In this document: positions 1 through 8,610 of the stretch, in pieces
How positions within the stretch are numbered: the stretch's first letter is position 1
Layout: each line of letters opens with the position of its first letter
NCBI GenBank assembly: GCA_020446285.1
Contig: JAGREZ010000153.1
Location: 1-9,251, forward strand
DNA: 9,251 nucleotides
Direction: 5' to 3'
From: Geminicoccaceae bacterium
GTDB taxonomy: Bacteria > Pseudomonadota > Alphaproteobacteria > Geminicoccales > Geminicoccaceae
Translations under genes and position numbers: made by a program
Notes under the pieces: model-generated
The model's input: the letters and a program-made list of their open reading frames with translations, nothing else
What the model was told of the DNA's origin: nothing
Databases searched by the model: none

Positions 1-2841
1 ATGAGCTTCCTCAAGATCGGCGACCGGGCGGCCGGTGCGATCAAGTCCGGCGGCACCACCCGCCGTGCCGCGAAGATGGTGATCTGCGACGTCGATCATC
101 CCGACATCGAGCCGTTCATCTCCTGGAAGGTCATGGAAGAGCAGAAGGTCGCGGCACTGGTCGCCGGCTCGAAGCTGCTCAAGCGCCATGCCAATGCCAT
201 CATGGCCGCCTGTCGCGAGGGTGAAAGCGATAACCGCTTCGATCCGAAGTCGAACGTAGCGCTTGCCCGCGCCGTGCGCGACGCGCGTCGAGCGATGCTG
301 CCCGAGGGCTCGGTCCAGCAGGCCATCCTGCTCGCCCGGCAGGGCCACACATCGATCGAGATCCCGGAATTCAACGCCGACTGGGACAGCGACGCCTACC
401 TCACCGTCTCGGGGCAGAACTCCAACAATACGGTGCGTGTCAGCGAGCGCTTCCTTGAGGCGGTGCGCAAGGATCAGCCGTGGGAACTCACCAGCCGCAT
501 TTCCGGCAAGACGGTGAGAACGGTCCGTGCCCGCGAACTCTGGGACCAGATCTGCTTTGCCGCCTGGGCGAGCGCCGATCCCGGCATCCAGTACGACACC
601 ACGATCAACGAGTGGCATACCTGCCCCGCCGACGGCCGCATCAATGCGTCCAACCCCTGCTCGGAATACATGTTTCTCGACGACACGGCCTGCAATCTGG
701 CGTCGTTGAACCTGATGCAGTTCCGCGACGGTGATGGCCGGTTCGACATCGCCAGCTTCGAGCACGCCACCCGCCTGTGGACCATCGTCCTCGAAATCTC
801 GGTACTGATGGCGCAGTTTCCCAGCGAGAAGATCGCCGAACTGTCCTACAGGTTCCGCACGCTCGGTCTGGGTTATGCCAATATCGGCGGCCTGCTCATG
901 GCCTCCGGCATTCCCTATGACAGCGATGCCGGCCGCGCCTGTTGCGGTGCCATCACCGCCCTGATGACCGGTGTCGCCTACAAGGTCTCGGCGGAAATGG
1001 CCGGAGAGCTCGGTTCGTTCCCGGGCTACGAGGCCAATGCCGACAGCGTCCTTCGCGTCCTGCGCAATCACCGCCGTGCGGCATTGAGCGAACATGAGGG
1101 CTACGAGGCCCTGTCGATCCTGCCCGTCCCCCTCGATGCGGCGAATGTTCCCGAGGCACCGCTGGTCGATGCGGCGCGCAAGGCCTGGAATGAGGCCGTC
1201 GAACTTGCCGGCAGGAACGGAATCCGCAATGCCCAGGTCTCGGTGATCGCACCTACGGGCACCATCGGTCTCGTGATGGATTGCGACACGACCGGCATCG
1301 AGCCCGATTTTGCGCTGGTGAAATTCAAGAAACTCGCCGGCGGCGGCTTCTTCAAGATCATCAATCGCATGGTTCCGCAGGCATTGCGCACGCTCGGTTA
1401 CAACGAGGCGCAGATCGAGGACATCACCCGTTACGCTGTTGGTCGCGGCACGCTCGAAGGTGCTCCGCACATCAATCACCAGGCACTCGAAGCCAAGGGC
1501 TTCACCAAAGACGTGTTGCGTGATCTCGAAACCAGATTGCCGACGGCGTTCGACATCAAGTTCGTCTTCAACCGCTTCACGCTCGGCGACGATGCCTGCC
1601 GCGCGCTCGGCTTCAGTGACGAACAGATCGGCGATGCGGCCTTCGACATGCTCGCAGCACTCGGCTTCAGCCGTCAGCAGATCGAGGAGGCCAATGCCTA
1701 TTGCTGCGGCACCATGACGGTCGAGGGTGCGCCGCATCTGAAGGATGAGCACCTGCCGGTGTTCGATTGCGCCAGTCCCTGCGGTCGCAAGGGCAAGCGC
1801 TATCTCTCGGCGATGAGTCACATCCACATGATGGCCGCCGCCCAGCCCTTCATCTCCGGTGCCATCTCCAAGACCATCAACATGCCGGGCTCGGCGACGG
1901 TCGCCGATTGCGATGTCGCCTATCTCGAAGGCTGGCGTCTGGGTCTCAAGGCCCTTGCCCTTTACCGCGACGGCTCCAAGCTTTCGCAGCCGCTCTCCTC
2001 GATGATGCTCGATACGGCCGATCTCGAAGACGAGCCGGAAGAAACACCGCAGGTCGAGCGTATCATCCAGGTCACCGAAAAGGTGGTCGAACGCTTCGTC
2101 AGTGAGCGCCGCGTGCTTCCGCAGCGACGCAAGGGCTACACGCAGAAGGCCGTCGTCGGCGGTCACAAGGTCTATCTGCGCACTGGCGAATACGAGGACG
2201 GTACGCTCGGCGAGATCTTCGTCGACATGCACAAGGAAGGGGCCGCCTTCCGCTCGCTGATGAACAGCTTCGCCATCGCGATCTCCACCGGCCTGCAATA
2301 TGGCGTGCCGCTCGAGAAGTTCGTCGAGGCATTTTCCTATGTCCGTTTCGAGCCGTCCGGCATCGTCCAGGGCAATGATTCGATCAAGATGGCGACATCG
2401 GTGATCGACTACATGTTCCGCGAACTGGCCATTTCCTATCTCGGCCGCACCGATCTCGCCAATGTCGATCCCGATCAGCTTCGTCACGATGCGATCGGCA
2501 CCGGCTATCGCGAGGGTGAGGTCACCGAGGAGGCCGTGGCACAGATCGCCTCCACCGGTTTCGTTCGCGGCAATCTCCGTCTGCTTTCCGGCGGCAACGG
2601 CCATGGCCGCGACGCGCAGACGGATCACGAACCGATCACACGGGGCGGTTCGACGGTCGGCTCTGCCGCCGTCGGCGATGTTTCCGCCTCTTCCGGAGAC
2701 AGCCGCAAGCAGCAGGCCGAAATCGCCCGGATGCAGGGCTATGTCGGCGACAGCTGTTCCTCATGCGGCAACTTCACGCTGGTGCGGAATGGCACCTGCC
2801 TGAAATGTGACACGTGCGGCTCGACCACAGGTTGTAGCTGA
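1..2841 (+). CDS. nrdJ: Vitamin B12-dependent (class II) ribonucleotide reductase, 5'-truncated by window edge
   Basis: Reduces ribonucleotides to deoxyribonucleotides in the cytoplasm, using adenosylcobalamin to make a thiyl radical, so it needs no oxygen. The reading frame is open from base 1. The ATG there is probably an internal methionine: family members are about 1200 residues or more, only 946 codons are visible, and the N-terminal part carrying the first redox cysteine is absent. Numbering from base 1, NPCSE at 218-222 gives the radical cysteine C220 with N218 and E222. C231, eleven residues on, is the redox partner; this spacing matches C322/C333 of the Thermotoga maritima enzyme. 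The PTGTIG substrate-phosphate loop is at 418-423. A TSCPD-type domain lies at about 713-815. A low-complexity linker at about 870-905 leads to a cysteine-rich tail (C919, C922, C933, C936, C939, C945) likely to re-reduce the active site. The gene ends at TGA and is followed by a terminator. Identification is secure. Confidence 0.97.
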   Translation: MSFLKIGDRAAGAIKSGGTTRRAAKMVICDVDHPDIEPFISWKVMEEQKVAALVAGSKLLKRHANAIMAACREGESDNRFDPKSNVALARAVRDARRAMLPEGSVQQAILLARQGHTSIEIPEFNADWDSDAYLTVSGQNSNNTVRVSERFLEAVRKDQPWELTSRISGKTVRTVRARELWDQICFAAWASADPGIQYDTTINEWHTCPADGRINASNPCSEYMFLDDTACNLASLNLMQFRDGDGRFDIASFEHATRLWTIVLEISVLMAQFPSEKIAELSYRFRTLGLGYANIGGLLMASGIPYDSDAGRACCGAITALMTGVAYKVSAEMAGELGSFPGYEANADSVLRVLRNHRRAALSEHEGYEALSILPVPLDAANVPEAPLVDAARKAWNEAVELAGRNGIRNAQVSVIAPTGTIGLVMDCDTTGIEPDFALVKFKKLAGGGFFKIINRMVPQALRTLGYNEAQIEDITRYAVGRGTLEGAPHINHQALEAKGFTKDVLRDLETRLPTAFDIKFVFNRFTLGDDACRALGFSDEQIGDAAFDMLAALGFSRQQIEEANAYCCGTMTVEGAPHLKDEHLPVFDCASPCGRKGKRYLSAMSHIHMMAAAQPFISGAISKTINMPGSATVADCDVAYLEGWRLGLKALALYRDGSKLSQPLSSMMLDTADLEDEPEETPQVERIIQVTEKVVERFVSERRVLPQRRKGYTQKAVVGGHKVYLRTGEYEDGTLGEIFVDMHKEGAAFRSLMNSFAIAISTGLQYGVPLEKFVEAFSYVRFEPSGIVQGNDSIKMATSVIDYMFRELAISYLGRTDLANVDPDQLRHDAIGTGYREGEVTEEAVAQIASTGFVRGNLRLLSGGNGHGRDAQTDHEPITRGGSTVGSAAVGDVSASSGDSRKQQAEIARMQGYVGDSCSSCGNFTLVRNGTCLKCDTCGSTTGCS

Positions 2842-2853
2842 CGCGGTCGCATA

Positions 2854-2875
2854 CGTCCCGTCGGGCAGCGGGACG
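2854..2875 (+). other. Small hairpin just after nrdJ
   Basis: A perfect 7-bp inverted repeat, CGTCCCG at 2854-2860 and CGGGACG at 2869-2875, with an 8-base loop. It lies 13 bases after the nrdJ stop codon and is followed by a pyrimidine-rich stretch without a proper T run. It may add to termination or protect the mRNA 3' end, ahead of the stronger terminator downstream. The role is inferred. Confidence 0.4.
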
Positions 2876-2900
2876 GTCTTTCCTTGTTATCTCCTCCTGA

Positions 2901-2930
2901 AGCCCGGGGTTTCGGCCCCGGGCTTTTTTT
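2901..2930 (+). terminator. Rho-independent terminator of nrdJ
   Basis: The GC-rich stem GCCCGGGG (2902-2909) pairs with CCCCGGGC (2916-2923) around a 6-base loop, extended by an A-T pair, and runs straight into seven Ts (2924-2930). It lies 60 bases after the nrdJ stop. On the minus strand the hairpin is not followed by a T run, so it should end nrdJ transcription but not efficiently that of the convergent otsB. Confidence 0.9.
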
Positions 2931-2960
2931 CGCCAGCCGACAGCGGCCGCGCGGACCCGC

Positions 2961-3761
2961 TCAGGGCGCCGATGTCCGTTCCAGAATGCGGGAAAGGAAG
3001 TCACGGACGGCGGGAACATCGTCGAGTCTGTAGCCCGCATGCGTTTCCCTCTGATCGCTGCCGACGACGATGCAGATGCCGTCATCGCTGATCTCCTCGA
3101 ACGCCTGTTCGTCGGTCAGATCGTCGCCGATGAATACGGGTATCAATTCCGTCCGACTTCCGGAAAGGACCTCGAGCATGCGCCGCACGGCACAACCCTT
3201 GTGCCACTCGAAATCCGGGCGGATCTCGAAGATCTTCTTGCCACCGTGCAGCTTCAGCCGCTGTTCGTTCGAAAACAGCGGTGCAAGCCTTCCGGCAAGC
3301 CTGTCTTCGGTGTCAGCCGGTGCCTCGCGAAAGTGAATGGCGAGTGCGTGCGACTTGCGCTCGGCGCAGACATTCCCGAATTCCGCCGCAATCGCCGAAA
3401 CCTTTTCCTCGATACGATCGAGATCGGCCATGTAGGCATCGCCGTAGCGTTCGCTGAAACCGTCCGGCCCCTCGATCGTGAAGCCATGACTGCCGGCATA
3501 GAACAAGCCGTCAATGCCGACCCGTCCCTTCACATCATCGAGGTCGCGCCCGCTAACGACGGCAAGCGGCATGTGTTCGCCAAGCCCGCTCAGAATCCCG
3601 AACAGCCCCTCGGCCAGTGCTGCATCCTCCGGACGGTTGACGATCGGCGCGAGCGTTCCGTCGAAATCGAGAAAGAGTGCAATTCCGCCCCGGCGCGCGG
3701 CATTCCCGATCTGCTCCAGCGCCGAAAAGGCATCCGGAAGGGTCGCAATCGGCGCTGTCAT
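2961..3761 (-). CDS. otsB: Trehalose-6-phosphate phosphatase
   Basis: Removes phosphate from trehalose 6-phosphate to give trehalose, the second step of the OtsA-OtsB route, in the cytoplasm. The 266-residue protein has the usual size and all HAD-superfamily motifs: motif I DFDGT with the nucleophile D32 and acid/base D34; motif II SGR at 70-72; the GSHG segment at 90-93; motif III lysine K188 in WHKG; and motif IV GDDLTDE at 212-218 for magnesium binding. The ATG at 3761 is chosen because the conserved domain begins about 25 residues later and a weak AGG lies five bases upstream. No otsA is visible on either side: the neighbours are nrdJ (convergent) and aacS (divergent). It is therefore probably transcribed alone, with its promoter in the 3762-4053 spacer. 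No terminator with a T run is seen on its strand before nrdJ. Confidence 0.95.
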   Translation of the reverse strand: MTAPIATLPDAFSALEQIGNAARRGGIALFLDFDGTLAPIVNRPEDAALAEGLFGILSGLGEHMPLAVVSGRDLDDVKGRVGIDGLFYAGSHGFTIEGPDGFSERYGDAYMADLDRIEEKVSAIAAEFGNVCAERKSHALAIHFREAPADTEDRLAGRLAPLFSNEQRLKLHGGKKIFEIRPDFEWHKGCAVRRMLEVLSGSRTELIPVFIGDDLTDEQAFEEISDDGICIVVGSDQRETHAGYRLDDVPAVRDFLSRILERTSAP

Positions 3762-4053
3762 TCAAACCTGTCCCACATCATCATTCCGCGTTTCCCATAG
3801 CAGCGCGTTGAACGATTGACGACTGCCGTCCCGGGTGAATGCAGCGAAATTGAAGGAGTGGTTTCCGCGCACCCGTTCTGCTGGAAAAGGCAGAAGCGGG
3901 TTCCGGTCTGGAAAGCACCCGGTTGAAAGCAGGTTACAAATCCTTTTTTGTATTCATGGACATCGCACGGTGTGGCTGGTGGTGCTAGAAGTGCGGGAAA
4001 AGAGACCGGCATGACCGGTCGGACAGGATCCGGAAAAATGGACGGGCGCCGAC
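3762..4053. promoter_or_regulatory. Divergent spacer between otsB and aacS
   Basis: This 292-bp spacer must hold the promoters of both divergent genes, though no convincing -35/-10 pair stands out on either strand. Two inverted repeats are visible. One is CCCG-TTCTGC (3872-3881) facing GCAGAA-g-CGGG (3890-3900), a 10-bp stem with one bulged base and an 8-base loop. The other is GACCGG (4004-4009) facing CCGGTC (4015-4020) with a 5-base loop; its 3' arm is part of the palindrome GACCGGTC at 4013-4020. GAAAGCA is repeated at 3911-3917 and 3925-3931. The short reading frames here show no family resemblance or good ribosome binding site, so I call no gene. Confidence 0.5.
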
Positions 4054-5994
<1,941 letters not shown>

Positions 5995-6048
5995 ATCGTG
6001 TGCTGCATGACCCGGATCGATCATGTGCCAGGCCGTGGTGTCGAAGGC

Positions 6049-6078
6049 TGGACGGTTGGGGTTCTGATTGGCTATAAA
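6049..6078 (+). promoter_or_regulatory. Candidate sigma70 promoter of the NDUFA12 gene
   Basis: A -10-like TATAAA (6073-6078, 5 of 6 to consensus) lies 18 bases after TGGACG (6049-6054, 4 of 6 to TTGACA). Transcription would start near 6085, leaving a leader of about 70 bases that contains the small inverted repeat CCCCAAAAGGGG (6102-6113) before the ribosome binding site. This is a pattern match only. Confidence 0.45.
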
Positions 6079-6137
6079 TCCGGGCGTGTCATGCGGACGT
6101 TCCCCAAAAGGGGTGTTGCCGCGCCGATGTCGTCGTC

Positions 6138-6155
6138 GAGGAGTTCCCGGCCTTG
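6138..6155 (+). promoter_or_regulatory. Strong ribosome binding site that fixes a TTG start
   Basis: GAGGAG at 6138-6143 is followed after 9 bases by TTG (6153-6155). The frame is closed upstream by TAA at 6075-6077, with no ATG or GTG in between, so this Shine-Dalgarno sequence decides the TTG start of the NDUFA12-family gene. Confidence 0.75.
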
Positions 6156-6539
6156 CTGAAATGGCTTTCGTTCAATCGTCTCGGCACCCACCTGCTCACG
6201 ACCCGCAAGGGTGTGCGCGTGGGTGAGGATGAATATGGCAATGTCTATTACCGCGAGCGCGGCGAGGTGGCCGACTGGCGTCAGGAGCGGCGCTGGGTCG
6301 TTTATCCCGGCGAGGGCGAGCTCGAAGCGAGCTCCGTGCCAGCCGGCTGGAATGCCTGGCTGCACAAGAACCGCGAGAAGCCGCCGAGCGACGTGCCGCT
6401 TCTCGTCAAGGACTGGGAGAAGCCGCATTCGCCCAACCTGTCGGGTACGGATGCAGCGCATGTGCCGCTCGGACATGTCCGTCACGGCGGCCGTCGCGCT
6501 CCGGCAACCGGCGACTATGAGGCCTGGTCACCCGAATAA
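6153..6539 (+). CDS. NADH:ubiquinone oxidoreductase NDUFA12-family subunit
   Basis: Accessory subunit of respiratory complex I, the bacterial counterpart of mitochondrial NDUFA12 (B17.2), found mainly in alphaproteobacteria. It is expected at the inner face of the cytoplasmic membrane, bound to the peripheral arm. The 128-residue protein has the family's usual size and landmarks: GTHLLTTRKGVRVGEDEYGN at 11-30 (the VGEDEYGNVYY core), RRWVVYP at 46-52, VPAGWNAWLH at 62-71, PHSPNLSGT at 91-99 and a C-terminal YEAWSPE. There is no signal peptide or membrane segment. The start is TTG, supported by a GAGGAG ribosome binding site 9 bases upstream. It has its own likely promoter and terminator and is separate from any nuo operon visible here. 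Confidence 0.93.
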   Translation: MLKWLSFNRLGTHLLTTRKGVRVGEDEYGNVYYRERGEVADWRQERRWVVYPGEGELEASSVPAGWNAWLHKNREKPPSDVPLLVKDWEKPHSPNLSGTDAAHVPLGHVRHGGRRAPATGDYEAWSPE

Positions 6540-6580
6540 TTTTCACGAGCTGCAGAGCCAGCAGACAGTAGCATTCCACG

Positions 6581-6616
6581 AAAAGGCGCCGGTTGTTCGT
6601 TCAGCCGGCGCTTTTT
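6581..6616 (+). terminator. Intrinsic terminator after the NDUFA12 gene, possibly bidirectional
   Basis: GCGCCGG (6586-6592) pairs with CCGGCGC (6605-6611) around a 12-base loop. The stem extends by a G-T pair and four A-T pairs into an A run on the 5' side and TTTTT (6612-6616) on the 3' side. It lies 41 bases after the NDUFA12 stop. The A run also gives TTTT on the minus strand, so it could stop read-through from the convergent metC-VOC unit, whose stop is 160 bases away. Confidence 0.85.
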
Positions 6617-6776
6617 CGTTTCTGCCGCGGATGCGACGCGAGGCGAAAAATGACGCCGGAACAGTGGATTGATTGGCGGTTGATACTGGCTTAGCCGGCT
6701 GATTCGCGCATCAACAATTATCCCCAGACGCCGACGGACGGTGGATAAACGGGCGGGCAGGGGTATCGTTGCCGAA
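6617..6776. other. Remainder of convergent spacer with DnaA-box-like pair
   Basis: No gene is seen here. The stretch is more AT-rich than its surroundings. It contains TTGAT twice, 11 bases apart (6669-6673 and 6680-6684), the palindrome AGCCGGCT (6693-6700), and two facing 9-mers each one base off the DnaA box TTATCCACA: TTATCCCCA at 6718-6726 on plus and TTATCCACC at 6740-6748 on minus. Both flanking genes end here, so these are not obvious promoter elements. Function is unknown. Confidence 0.35.
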
Positions 6777-7187
6777 TCAGTGCCTGTCCCCACAGTCGGG
6801 AAAGCCCCAGATGCGTGGAGTGGCGATTTCGAGGCTGTTGCCGGCGGGATCGCGGAAGTAGAAGGACCGTCCGCCGCGCGGCCATTCCTGGTGCTGCTCG
6901 ATGGCCACGCCTTTCGAACGCAGGCGCTCTTCCCAGATCGCAAGCTCGCTCTCGGCGACGCTGAAACAGACATGGCCGGCACCATCGGTACCATGCGCCG
7001 GCACGCTCCGCGCGGTTTTCGCGGCATCGCGCTGGAAGATCAGCAGCATCTGTTCGCCGAGCCTGAAGAAGACGAACAGTCCGTCCTTGCGACTGTCGCG
7101 GGTGAGGCCGAGCACATTGCCGTAGAATGACTCGGCCTCATCGAGATCGTCGACATAGAGAACGGTCTCGAGGATGCCCGAAAGCAT
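6777..7187 (-). CDS. VOC-family (glyoxalase/bleomycin-resistance fold) protein
   Basis: A 136-residue single-unit member of the vicinal oxygen chelate superfamily; the substrate is not known. The two babab halves can be seen. The first runs from ILETVLYVDDL (5-15) through SFYGNVLGL (20-28) to LLIFQRD (48-54). The second runs from GAGHVCFSV (69-77) to SFYFRDPAGNSLEIATP (108-124). Likely metal ligands are E7, where many members have histidine, H72 and E120. The start is ATG at 7187, which overlaps the metC stop by one base (TGATG), implying translational coupling to metC. The frame stays open upstream as far as 7475, but that extension reads antisense-like, arginine-rich sequence inside metC and is not part of the protein. 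Possible roles include handling a reactive by-product, but nothing in the sequence identifies one. The family call is firm and the function is open. Confidence 0.9.
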   Translation of the reverse strand: MLSGILETVLYVDDLDEAESFYGNVLGLTRDSRKDGLFVFFRLGEQMLLIFQRDAAKTARSVPAHGTDGAGHVCFSVAESELAIWEERLRSKGVAIEQHQEWPRGGRSFYFRDPAGNSLEIATPRIWGFPDCGDRH

Positions 7188-8347
7188 CAGTCCGTCCGGC
7201 TGTAGCGTTCGAGTCCGGCGGCGAGATCGTCGATCAGGTCGGCGCTGTCTTCCAGTCCGACATGCAGGCGCAGGAGCGGGCCGGGGCCGTGCCATGGCGT
7301 CGCGGTGCGGAAACGTCCCGGATCGGGTGCGGTGACGAGGCTTTCGAAGCCGCCCCAGCTGGCGCCGATGCCGAAGAGTTCGAGATTGTCGACCATGGCC
7401 TCGACGGCGGTCTGGCTGCCTTCCCCGAGAACGACGCCGAACAGGCTTGACCCGCCGCTCATGTCCCGTTTCCACAGCGCATGGCCGGGATCGGAGGGCA
7501 GGGGCGGGTAAAGCACGCGGTCCACCGCCGGCTGCCCGGCCAGCCAGCCAGCCACTTCGAGTGCGCTCTGCTGCTGGCGGTCGAGACGTGCGGCCATCGA
7601 GCGCATGCCGCGCATCGCGAGAAAGAGATCCTCGGGCGAGACGGTGTCGCCGAAATGCGAGATCCGCTCGCGGATGCGGTCATGCAGTTCCTTCGTGGTG
7701 GTGATCACACCCATGAGAATGTCGCTGTGACCGCCGATATATTTGGTCACCGCATGGATGGATATATCGACGCCGTGGTCGAGCGGCTTGAAGTAGAGCG
7801 GTGTGGCCCAGGTATTGTCCATCAGCGTGATGACGCCGCGCCGCCGCGCGACATCGGCCATGGCGGGGATGTCCTGCATCTCGAAGGTGAGGCTGCCGGG
7901 CGCCTCCAGCAGGATGAGACGGGTATTGTCGCGAACCAGTTCCTCGATGCCGGCGCCGATGGCGGGATCGTAATAGGTCGTCTCGACGCCGTAGCGGGAC
8001 AGTTCGGCATCGCAGAAACGGCGGGTCGGGAAATAGGCGCTGTCGGTCACGAGGACATGATCGCCGGCCGAAAGGAGGCCCGCGAGTGGCAGGGTGATGG
8101 CCGCGAGCCCGCTCGAGACGGCGATGGAACGATAGCCGTTTTCCAGTTCGGCGATGGCCTCCTCGAAGGCGAATTTCGTCTGCGTACCATGGGTGCCATA
8201 GGTCAGATCGTCATGCGCCCTGGCATTTCTCTGTGCGGCGAGCGTCGGGAATATGACGGTCGATGTGCGGCATATCGGCGTACTCACCAGTCCCTGGTAG
8301 CGTTCGGGATCGCGACCGAGCGTGACCAGTTTCGTTCTTTCCCTCAT
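7187..8347 (-). CDS. metC: Cystathionine beta-lyase (PLP-dependent trans-sulfuration enzyme)
   Basis: Cleaves cystathionine to homocysteine, pyruvate and ammonia in methionine synthesis, in the cytoplasm. From the chosen start the protein has 386 residues, normal for the family. Key residues of the Cys/Met-metabolism PLP family are present: Y50 in TYGTHGTQT, the cofactor loop SSGLAAI (78-84), Y105, D177 in MDNTWATP, the PLP lysine K202 in HAVTKYIGGHSD, and the carboxylate-binding arginine R360 in LRLHVG. SWGGFESL at 330-337 favours a beta-lyase (MetC) over a gamma-synthase, which usually reads SLGG there. The frame is open to an ATG at 8494, but the ATG at 8347 is preferred: GGAG lies seven bases before it, and the extra 49 residues look unlike any protein domain. 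It is co-transcribed with the VOC gene and divergent from aapJ. Related activities such as homocysteine desulfhydrase or S-alkylcysteine lyase are possible. Confidence 0.93.
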   Translation of the reverse strand: MRERTKLVTLGRDPERYQGLVSTPICRTSTVIFPTLAAQRNARAHDDLTYGTHGTQTKFAFEEAIAELENGYRSIAVSSGLAAITLPLAGLLSAGDHVLVTDSAYFPTRRFCDAELSRYGVETTYYDPAIGAGIEELVRDNTRLILLEAPGSLTFEMQDIPAMADVARRRGVITLMDNTWATPLYFKPLDHGVDISIHAVTKYIGGHSDILMGVITTTKELHDRIRERISHFGDTVSPEDLFLAMRGMRSMAARLDRQQQSALEVAGWLAGQPAVDRVLYPPLPSDPGHALWKRDMSGGSSLFGVVLGEGSQTAVEAMVDNLELFGIGASWGGFESLVTAPDPGRFRTATPWHGPGPLLRLHVGLEDSADLIDDLAAGLERYSRTD

Positions 8348-8607
8348 CCCGTGGCTCCAGCGGACAATTCTCGACAAAGACAGACGCGGCGTTACCACGC
8401 CCGCGAAGAACCCGCCAGCATGCGAATGCAGTCCGCAGTTTCGGAAGTTCCCGGAATCTGTTCTCTTAAGGGGATCGGGTGCGCGGCTGTTCATCTAGGC
8501 ATTGGCAGATCGTTTCGGGCGTGCAATGAATCGTGGTCAACCTGCGGCGGGTACTCCGCCCGGGCAGAATTGTATCTATCGTGTGCAATAAATATGGAGG
8601 TTCCCCC
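8348..8607. promoter_or_regulatory. Divergent metC-aapJ spacer
   Basis: This 260-bp spacer should contain both promoters. Visible structure includes overlapping inverted half-sites at 8439-8456, where GGAAGTTCC (8443-8451) overlaps TTCCCGGAA (8448-8456), and a near-identical direct repeat, GTGCAATGAAT (8521-8531) and GTGCAATAAAT (8583-8593), close to aapJ. I see no convincing sigma70 or sigma54 promoter. The usual conserved core of a SAM-II riboswitch, sometimes found before met genes in this group, is not recognisable. Confidence 0.45.
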
Positions 8608-8610
8608 ATG
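8596..8610 (+). promoter_or_regulatory. Ribosome binding site of aapJ
   Basis: GGAGG at 8596-8600 lies seven bases before the ATG at 8608, an ideal spacing that supports this start and suggests strong translation, as expected for an abundant periplasmic binding protein. Confidence 0.85.

Noticed and set aside
1..3. ATG at base 1 as the true nrdJ start
   Set aside because: The family has some 270 or more residues before this point, including the first redox cysteine. The window simply begins at an internal methionine codon.
3039..3800. 253-codon plus-strand open frame opposite otsB
   Set aside because: It mirrors otsB codons on the other strand and has no family resemblance; otsB has every catalytic motif.
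6718..6748. Replication origin at the DnaA-box-like pair
   Set aside because: There are only two imperfect boxes, with no clear AT-rich unwinding region and no origin-linked genes such as dnaA, dnaN, hemE, parAB or repABC nearby. It is kept only as a possible protein-binding site.
7188..7475. N-terminal extension of the VOC protein up to an ATG at 7475
   Set aside because: The extension is out-of-frame metC sequence, rich in arginine, while the VOC fold starts just after the ATG at 7187, which forms a TGATG overlap with the metC stop.
8348..8607. SAM-II riboswitch before metC, or a sigma54 promoter (TGGCA at 8503-8507) before aapJ
   Set aside because: The conserved SAM-II core is not recognisable on either strand. 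The TGGCA lacks the properly spaced TTGC needed for a sigma54 -24/-12 element.
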